Source of the DNA: Rhodococcus sp. ARC_M6 | GTDB lineage: Bacteria > Actinomycetota > Actinomycetes > Mycobacteriales > Mycobacteriaceae | Length of the DNA: 59,149 nucleotides | Direction of reading: 5' to 3' | NCBI RefSeq assembly: GCF_022810305.1 | Contig: NZ_JALGQH010000037.1 | Span: 1 to 59,149 of the forward strand | In this document: positions 54,076 to 59,149 of the stretch, piece after piece | How the letters are laid out: the number at the start of each line of letters is the position of its first letter | Numbering within the stretch: position 1 is the stretch's first letter | Program-made: the position numbers and the translations under genes | The notes under the pieces: generated by a model | Told to the model about the DNA's origin: nothing | Seen by the model: only the letters and a program-made list of their open reading frames with translations | Database searches by the model: none

Positions 54076-55263
54076 TCAGTTGAGTGCGATCACGCCGTCA
54101 GCAGCGAGTGCGGAAATGGTCTCCGCCGCGTAGCCGAGTTCGAGAAGAAGTTCGCCGGTGTGCTGACCGAGATTGGGGGTTCCGGCAGTGGGAGGCTTCG
54201 GAATACTGGCAAGGTGCCACGGAGTGCCGAGAGTGGTAACCGATACGCCGTCCGGTTGACTCACCTCGATGAAGATCCCCGACGCCTCGACGTCCGGACT
54301 CCGCATCGCTTCGGCGTAAGTATTGATCTTGCCGGCGACAACACCGTTGGGCGTGAGCAAACCCATCGCCTCGTCGCTTGTCATCGTCGCGAACACGGAA
54401 TGCAGTTCCGCGAGCATCGCCGTACGGTTCTCCACGCGCGCTTTGTTATTGGCAAATCGCGGATCGTCTGCAAGTTCCGATCGCCCCAACAATTCACACA
54501 GTCGCCGGAAGTGAATCTCGGAGTATGCGGAGAGGACAAGACTTCCGTCCGTGGTCGGCATGATGTCCGCGGCCGGCGCGACGGTCGGTTGCCCGTTGCC
54601 CCGACGCTTCGGCTCCTGCCCCGTCGCCAGGTAGGCACCCCAGTTCGGAGCCTGGAGGTGGATGGCCACTTCGAGCAGCGACACCTCCACGGTGTCACCC
54701 TCACCGGTACGCAATCGCCGGATGTATGCACCGAGAATCGCCTGAGCACACACGTAAGCAGTTGCCGCATCTACGATTTGGGATCCAACCTTCTGCGGTT
54801 CCCCGTCGGATTCTCCGGTCACCCACATCAGACCACTCTCGGCCTGCGCGGCGATATCGAGCCCGGCACGGAATTTCGAAGGGCCGTGCAGTCCGAAGCC
54901 ACTGACTGTCGCGTAGACGATCTCCGGATTCCTCGATCGCACGTCGTCGGCTCCGAGTCCGAACGAATCCATCACACCGGGCCGGAGATTCTGCAGGACA
55001 ATATCGGCACCCGCGATCAACTGCCGCGCAATCTCTTGTCCACGGGGGTCTTTCAGATCGACTGCGATGTCACGCTTGTTGCGGTTGTACGTCTGCAACA
55101 TCGCGTCGCCGTGAGGTCCGATGCCTCGAGCTGCCTCGCCGTGAATGGGCTCGACCTTGATGACATCGGCCCCCAGGTCTACGAGCACCTGCGCGGCTGC
55201 CGGAGCTGCGATGAACTGACCGAAGTCGATGACGCGGACTCCGTCCAAAGGCTGGTCTGTCAT
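54076..55263 (-). CDS. CaiB/BaiF family CoA-transferase
   Basis: A 395-residue family III CoA-transferase opening with L-D-G-V-R-V-I-D-F-G-Q-F-I-A-A-P. D-L-G-A-D-V-I-K-V-E-P and N-K-R-D-I-A-V-D-L follow, and the catalytic Asp is expected in G-L-D-I-A-A-Q-A-E-S-G-L. It would activate an imported carboxylate by CoA transfer instead of ATP. ATG 55263 overlaps the MFS stop by 4 bp, linking uptake and activation; a longer frame upstream is the MFS gene in another frame. Confidence 0.93.
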   Translation of the reverse strand: MTDQPLDGVRVIDFGQFIAAPAAAQVLVDLGADVIKVEPIHGEAARGIGPHGDAMLQTYNRNKRDIAVDLKDPRGQEIARQLIAGADIVLQNLRPGVMDSFGLGADDVRSRNPEIVYATVSGFGLHGPSKFRAGLDIAAQAESGLMWVTGESDGEPQKVGSQIVDAATAYVCAQAILGAYIRRLRTGEGDTVEVSLLEVAIHLQAPNWGAYLATGQEPKRRGNGQPTVAPAADIMPTTDGSLVLSAYSEIHFRRLCELLGRSELADDPRFANNKARVENRTAMLAELHSVFATMTSDEAMGLLTPNGVVAGKINTYAEAMRSPDVEASGIFIEVSQPDGVSVTTLGTPWHLASIPKPPTAGTPNLGQHTGELLLELGYAAETISALAADGVIALN

Positions 55264-56582
55264 GCTGACTCCTCGACTCGACTGCGAATGAGATTGATGT
55301 CGCGCTCCGGATTGACCATGAAGACCGCGATGGCACTGCCGACGATCATCAGGATTCCGCTCATGAGGAATCCGGTTCCGTAGCCGGTGATCTTGTCGAC
55401 GGAGTTGCCGACCGAGAACCCGAGCACCAGTGGTGCTGCCATACCGGAGATGCTCGAAACAGCGCCCAGCCCACCAAGAACCATGCCGCGCTTCTTCGAC
55501 TGCACAACATCGGCGATGGCCGCCAGTGCCACACCGAAGGCTGCGGTGTTGAGCGAGAATGCCAACGAGATCAAAATGATCTGCAGGACGCCTTGCTGGA
55601 GCAGGGTAAATCCGACCATCGCGATACCGGCACTGGAAATGAGGCCGGCCGAAAGGTAGCCGCGGGCAACACGACGGCTGACACCGCGGGAGATCAAACG
55701 GTTCGACAGCCAACCGGCGCCGATCGCACCACCGGCGGCAAGTGCGTAAGGCAGCATCACGAGCCGGCCCGTGGTCAGAGTGTCGTAGCCCAAACCGTCG
55801 GTCAGGTAGACCGGGAGCCACGACACTTTGAGAGTGGTGGACCAGTACGAGCAGAACATCAGAAGTGCGATGCCGGCGACCGTGCCGGTCTTGAGAATGA
55901 CGCGGTACGGCGCATCCACGGTATCCACGACAATGGCGGATTGCTGCTCCGAAGACGGCTGGGCCGCAGTGAGTTCCGCGGGCGCAGCCCGGCCCAGAAT
56001 CAGCCAGCCCACGACCCAGGCCAACCCCATGGCAATGAGCACGTAGAAGGCGGCATGCCAACTCCAGGCAACGATGATCCACGTCAGCACCGGGGCTGCG
56101 ATCAGAGTGCCGATCGAGGCACCAGCTGTTACGAAACCTCCGGGCATAGCTCGCTTTTCCGGAGGAAACCACGAATGGACTGCGTGGTTCGCAAGAGCAA
56201 ACGCCGGACCTTCGGCAAAGCCGAGGACAACCCGGCAGGCAATCAGTACACCGAAACTGACCGGACTGAGTAGCGGAACCATCGTGGCAACCCAGATCAG
56301 CACCAACCCGGCCAGTAGCCACCGGATGTTCACCCGGGAAGACAACGCGCCGAAGATCAAAGCGCCGGCAGCGAAGAGCCAGAAGAAGCTGCTTTGAACG
56401 AGGCCGAACTGCTGAGGCGACAACCCCAGGTCCTTCTGAATTTGTACGCCGGCAAAGGCGATAACCGATTTGTCGGCATGGTTGATGAGCATGAAGATGA
56501 CGAGCATTCCGGTGATCACCCAGGCACGGCGCATCGTCGATGGCGGCGACTTCGAGAGGGTGGTCGCAAGCGTTTGTGTCAT
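55260..56582 (-). CDS. MFS transporter, anion:cation symporter (ACS) type
   Basis: A 440-residue permease with about 12 helices. Family-typical features are N-H-A-D-K-S-V-I-A in TM1, G-F-A-E-G-P-A-F-A in TM4 and W-F-P-P-E-K-R-A. ACS-type MFS proteins import organic anions. It is first in the operon, coupled to the CoA-transferase, so the pathway substrate is probably an imported carboxylic acid. A 6-bp inverted repeat lies 113 bases upstream. Confidence 0.92.
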   Translation of the reverse strand: MTQTLATTLSKSPPSTMRRAWVITGMLVIFMLINHADKSVIAFAGVQIQKDLGLSPQQFGLVQSSFFWLFAAGALIFGALSSRVNIRWLLAGLVLIWVATMVPLLSPVSFGVLIACRVVLGFAEGPAFALANHAVHSWFPPEKRAMPGGFVTAGASIGTLIAAPVLTWIIVAWSWHAAFYVLIAMGLAWVVGWLILGRAAPAELTAAQPSSEQQSAIVVDTVDAPYRVILKTGTVAGIALLMFCSYWSTTLKVSWLPVYLTDGLGYDTLTTGRLVMLPYALAAGGAIGAGWLSNRLISRGVSRRVARGYLSAGLISSAGIAMVGFTLLQQGVLQIILISLAFSLNTAAFGVALAAIADVVQSKKRGMVLGGLGAVSSISGMAAPLVLGFSVGNSVDKITGYGTGFLMSGILMIVGSAIAVFMVNPERDINLIRSRVEESA

Positions 56583-56694
56583 GAGGTCCCTTCGAGAACG
56601 GAACGGATCACCTCACAAGTGGACAGCAGCGGTGTGCTCTGAACTTTCCTGGCAGGGACCGTCCGGCTGGAAGATGCGACCTGCGCCCACATTG

Positions 56695-56714
56695 GGTGTG
56701 ACTTGGTACACACC
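56695..56714. promoter_or_regulatory. Candidate operator upstream of the MFS-CoA-transferase operon
   Basis: GGTGTG (56695-56700), 8 bases, CACACC (56709-56714): a perfect inverted repeat in the 193-base gap between the LysR gene and the operon. Possible LysR-type or other regulator site. Confidence 0.4.
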
Positions 56715-56775
56715 ATTCAAGGCCGCGGGACCGATACGGTCAAAGACGAAAGAACTGGGAAGTCACTGCAATTAC

Positions 56776-57780
56776 CTATATATCGAGAGCGGTCCGGGCG
56801 TTCTCGTCCCGCATGCGACTGTCCGTCGCATCTCGGATAAATTTCGCCGAATCAACAAGCGACCGTCCAGTTTTCATCTGTTCGGCGATGGCCTCGGCAA
56901 ATCCCGCGATCGAGTCTCGCGAGCAAGTCAAGAATTGATCGGCGGCCTCACTCATCCGGCCCGGCCGGGAAATGACCCCCATCCGGCGTGTCATCGCCGG
57001 AGACAGTTCCCGCACGACGCCGCCACGCAACAACGCGTCGAGGCCGCTACGCAACGGAACAATGGCTGACCCGCCGCCGGAGAGAACGATGGGGAGCACT
57101 GCGCCGCGGTGCCGGACCTCGACAGCCACATCGGGCTCCACCCCGTTGAGCCGCAACGAGTGATCGATGAAGTCGCGGTCCGGCGTACCCCGCTCGCTCA
57201 TCACGAACGAAACACCGGAAAGTTTGCCTACCGGAACCGGATCCGGCCAGCGAGCCTCAGTACCCGGCGGGGAAACGAGGACCAACTGCTGATCGATCAA
57301 CTCCTCGCTCTCCAGATTCTCCGTAGGCATTGGTAGGGACAGAAAGCCCAGTTCACATGCGCCGGATCGAACCAGCGCAACAACATCGGCAGTGGAATCG
57401 CGCTCCTCGACATGAAAGCGGACTTCCGGATGCCGGCGACGAAACTTCGAAACCCACACAGACAAGGGATCGGAGCAGAGATCCGACAGTGACGCAATGT
57501 CGATACGACCGCCACGCATTGCTCCGACATCCCGCACCGCAGTTTCCGCGGAAGCAACTTCCCGGAGGATCATTCGCGCCGGACCCACCAACGCCTCCCC
57601 TGCCGGCGACAGCACCAATCCTCGTCCGACACGATGAAACAACTCTGTGCCGAGATCACTCTCCAGCTTTCGCACTGCCTGGGAGAGCGAGGGCTGCGCG
57701 ACTCGGAGTTCGCTAGCCGCTCGCGTCACGCCGCCGCAGTCGACAACTGCAAGGAAGTACTCCATTTGACGAAGATCCAT
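56776..57780 (-). CDS. LysR-family transcriptional regulator
   Basis: A 334-residue LysR protein with an N-terminal HTH (M-E-Y-F-L-A-V-V-D-C-G-G-V-T-R-A-A; recognition helix S-Q-A-V-R-K-L-E) and a substrate-binding domain to about residue 295. A charged C-terminal extension adds about 35 residues. It lies upstream of and in the same direction as the six-gene catabolic operon and is divergent from araC. It is the natural candidate regulator of the operon, although LysR genes are more often divergent from their targets. Confidence 0.93.
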   Translation of the reverse strand: MDLRQMEYFLAVVDCGGVTRAASELRVAQPSLSQAVRKLESDLGTELFHRVGRGLVLSPAGEALVGPARMILREVASAETAVRDVGAMRGGRIDIASLSDLCSDPLSVWVSKFRRRHPEVRFHVEERDSTADVVALVRSGACELGFLSLPMPTENLESEELIDQQLVLVSPPGTEARWPDPVPVGKLSGVSFVMSERGTPDRDFIDHSLRLNGVEPDVAVEVRHRGAVLPIVLSGGGSAIVPLRSGLDALLRGGVVRELSPAMTRRMGVISRPGRMSEAADQFLTCSRDSIAGFAEAIAEQMKTGRSLVDSAKFIRDATDSRMRDENARTALDI

Positions 57781-57844
57781 GTGCTGAATCTACGTCTTCG
57801 GCAACAGTGCACAGATCTCGATTTCGCAATATCCGCTACGGCTA

Positions 57845-57873
57845 TTGACGGATCGGGTCACGATGCTTGACGG
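57845..57873 (-). promoter_or_regulatory. AraC-type repeat pair upstream of araC
   Basis: TTGACGG at 57845-57851 and 57867-57873: direct repeats 22 bases apart, ending 8 bases before the araC start. On the minus strand they read CCGTCAA, identical in sequence and spacing to the pair at 58902-58930. Confidence 0.65.
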
Positions 57874-57881
57874 TATGAGAC

Positions 57882-58877
57882 ATGCTGAAGTTACGTAGCG
57901 CGGTTCTGAACGGATACGTCGAGGTCGCAGAGTCGGTGGGACTGAACCCCTACCCACTGATGCGAGTCTCGGGGATCGACCCGGCAACGTTTGCGGCAAC
58001 CCAGGGATGGATTGCCGCGAAGTCGGTGAGCGAACTGCTCGAACTCTCCGCATCCCAGTCCGGCCGCGACGATTTCGGCATCAGGATGTCCGGCGATCGC
58101 GGTGTATCAAATCTCGGACCCGTGGGACTGATTGCCCGCGAAGAGCCGGACGTTCGCAGCGCCCTGGGAATTGTCTTGCGCCACATGAACTTACATAACG
58201 AGGCAATTCGTCTGAGCTTGACCGAATCGCGGGGGCTGGCCACGATTCAAGTCTTGTCGGCAGAAGGGATAACCCTCGGGCAGCAGTCGATCGAGCTGGT
58301 CGTCGCATCAATCGTCCGGATCCTGTCCGACTTCTTGCCCGATGGATGGCTTCCGGTATCAACCTGCTTCACCCATGCGATGCCGGCCGATAACACCAGG
58401 CACATTCAGGCCCTTGGCCCGTCCATCTCCTTCAATCACGAGATTGACGGGATCATCATTGCTACAAGCGATTTGGACGCACCAAACCGACTGTCCAACC
58501 CAGTTCTACGGCCATACGCCCAGGAATACCTCGGACTACTCGCGCCACCCGAGAACCCCTCCACCGTCGGACAGGTCCGAGATCTAATTGCGACCCTCCT
58601 ACCCACTGAGCATTGCTCGGCCACCCGAATCTCCCACAGCCTGGGAATAGACCGACGCACGCTACACCGACGATTGGCCCAGGCCGGGGAAAGCTACTCC
58701 TCGATCCTGGACTCGGTTCGCAAAGAGCACGCACGCGCATCAATCGAACGTGGGGATCACTCACTCACCGAGATTTCCACGGAACTCGGATTCTCGGAGC
58801 TGAGCGCATTCTCCCGATGGTTCCGTCAACAATTCGGATCGAGCCCGAAGGCCTGGTCGGAACTTCAACTCGAGTAA
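57882..58877 (+). CDS. AraC-family transcriptional regulator (arabinose_bd / OruR type)
   Basis: A 331-residue regulator with an N-terminal arabinose_bd-type ligand domain (about 1-200) and a C-terminal double HTH (about 232-328). The second HTH ends with the AraC signature S-E-L-S-A-F-S-R-W-F-R-Q-Q-F-G-S-S-P. Relatives (OruR, VirS, ArgR-type) respond to small metabolites. Matching repeat pairs upstream of this gene and upstream of the following BKACE gene point to autoregulation plus control of that gene. Confidence 0.94.
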   Translation: MLKLRSAVLNGYVEVAESVGLNPYPLMRVSGIDPATFAATQGWIAAKSVSELLELSASQSGRDDFGIRMSGDRGVSNLGPVGLIAREEPDVRSALGIVLRHMNLHNEAIRLSLTESRGLATIQVLSAEGITLGQQSIELVVASIVRILSDFLPDGWLPVSTCFTHAMPADNTRHIQALGPSISFNHEIDGIIIATSDLDAPNRLSNPVLRPYAQEYLGLLAPPENPSTVGQVRDLIATLLPTEHCSATRISHSLGIDRRTLHRRLAQAGESYSSILDSVRKEHARASIERGDHSLTEISTELGFSELSAFSRWFRQQFGSSPKAWSELQLE

Positions 58878-58901
58878 ACGAAAAATTTACGACGCCCCAA
58901 A

Positions 58902-58930
58902 CCGTCAATATTTTCGTCCCAATCCGTCAA
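58902..58930 (+). promoter_or_regulatory. AraC-type repeat pair upstream of the BKACE gene
   Basis: CCGTCAA at 58902-58908 and 58924-58930, start-to-start 22 bases (two helical turns), preceded by A and AT respectively, exactly as in the inverted copy at 57845-57873. It lies about 110 bases before the BKACE start. Confidence 0.65.
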
Positions 58931-58954
58931 GTATGACGCCCTCAACCCCGCTAT

Positions 58955-58970
58955 CGTGATCTGCATCACC
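58955..58970. promoter_or_regulatory. Candidate CRP/GlxR-type site
   Basis: GTGA-N6-TCAC at 58956-58969 is the core of the CRP/GlxR consensus TGTGANNNNNNTCACA, here without the outer T and A. It is placed between the AraC repeats and the BKACE gene, suggesting catabolite control. Confidence 0.35.
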
Positions 58971-59038
58971 TCGAAGTTCCAGTGCCGGTCACATCACAGG
59001 CATTCGGTTCTCGCAGCCCTCACGATTGGAGTCACGTT

Positions 59039-59149
59039 ATGCATTTCCACGACGACGCACTGTTCCCCGAGACCCAGGAAAAGCTGGTCATCACCGTCGC
59101 ACCGTACGGCCCTGAATGGGAACCGGACGACTTCGCCGAAGACCTGCCC
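59039..59149 (+). CDS. Start of a BKACE-family (3-keto-5-aminohexanoate cleavage-like) enzyme, cut by the window end
   Basis: The first 37 residues are visible. After a short N-terminus (Met-His-Phe-His-Asp-Asp) they run K-L-V-I-T-V-A-P-Y-G-P-E-W-E-P-D-D-F, the characteristic opening of beta-keto acid cleavage enzymes, which condense a beta-keto acid with acetyl-CoA. Members act in lysine fermentation and carnitine (dehydrocarnitine) breakdown. The catalytic Glu and zinc ligands lie beyond the window. Probably regulated by the adjacent AraC protein. Confidence 0.8.
   Translation, partial: MHFHDDALFPETQEKLVITVAPYGPEWEPDDFAEDLP

Overview
The window reads as a chromosomal segment of a mycolic-acid actinobacterium, most likely Rhodococcus (erythropolis/qingshengii-like). 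The evidence is high GC with frequent GTG/TTG starts, the MurT/GatD pair, actinobacterial-type LeuA and aspartokinase, a rhodococcal-type GH5 endoglycoceramidase, and gene order. asd, ask, leuA, murT, gatD, recR, ebfC, an amidase, a SRPBCC protein, a FAD oxidase, a CFA-type methyltransferase and dnaX follow the order I recall for Mycobacterium tuberculosis Rv3708c to Rv3721c. Accessory blocks interrupt this core. No rRNA, tRNA, CRISPR array, transposase or phage gene was seen.

Layout. (1) 1-11.9 kb: end of an Ig-repeat surface protein, asd/ask, a two-gene membrane/NTF2-like operon, leuA behind a Leu-rich leader peptide and terminator hairpin, a PLDc_N/SHOCT membrane protein, a LysR/EamA divergent pair, murT-gatD and ltrA. 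(2) 12-31.7 kb: a catabolic island between gatD/ltrA and recR. It encodes two fused double acyl-CoA dehydrogenases, a split two-subunit acyl-CoA dehydrogenase, an acyl-CoA ligase, SDRs, an MDR reductase, a thiolase, and a set resembling the Ltp2/ChsH1/ChsH2 steroid side-chain hydratase-aldolase, with ChsH2 split into two genes. A DegT/RfbH-type enzyme whose PLP lysine is replaced by histidine sits inside the operon. Two near-identical operators match the KstR2 consensus: one upstream of this operon, one upstream of a KstR2-like tetR gene. Between them lie a broken second tetR copy, a lower-GC SDR and a broken phosphotriesterase-family gene. (3) 31.7-41 kb: an MFS exporter with a TetR and a 19-bp perfect inverted repeat, then core genes recR, ebfC, amidase (flanked by DnaA boxes), a small WXG100-like protein plus a lipase-like fusion, SRPBCC, and a FAD oxidase/methyltransferase pair. 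(4) 41-50.1 kb: fadB-fadA, endoglycoceramidase, dnaX, and an ammonium transporter with a GlnR-like box. (5) 50.1-59.1 kb: a six-gene operon (MFS, CoA-transferase, acyl-CoA dehydrogenase, HSD10-type SDR, enoyl-CoA hydratase, thiolase) forming a complete uptake, activation and beta-oxidation route, then LysR, AraC and the start of a BKACE-family gene. Paired 22-bp-spaced repeats flank araC.

How they work together: blocks 2 and 5 are two independent CoA-dependent pathways. Block 2 looks like side-chain shortening of a steroid-like or otherwise bulky acyl-CoA with retro-aldol removal, under a KstR2-like repressor. It lacks ring-degradation genes (KstD, Ksh, Hsa, Ipd), so the nucleus would be processed elsewhere. 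The lysine-less DegT enzyme is the least explained component.
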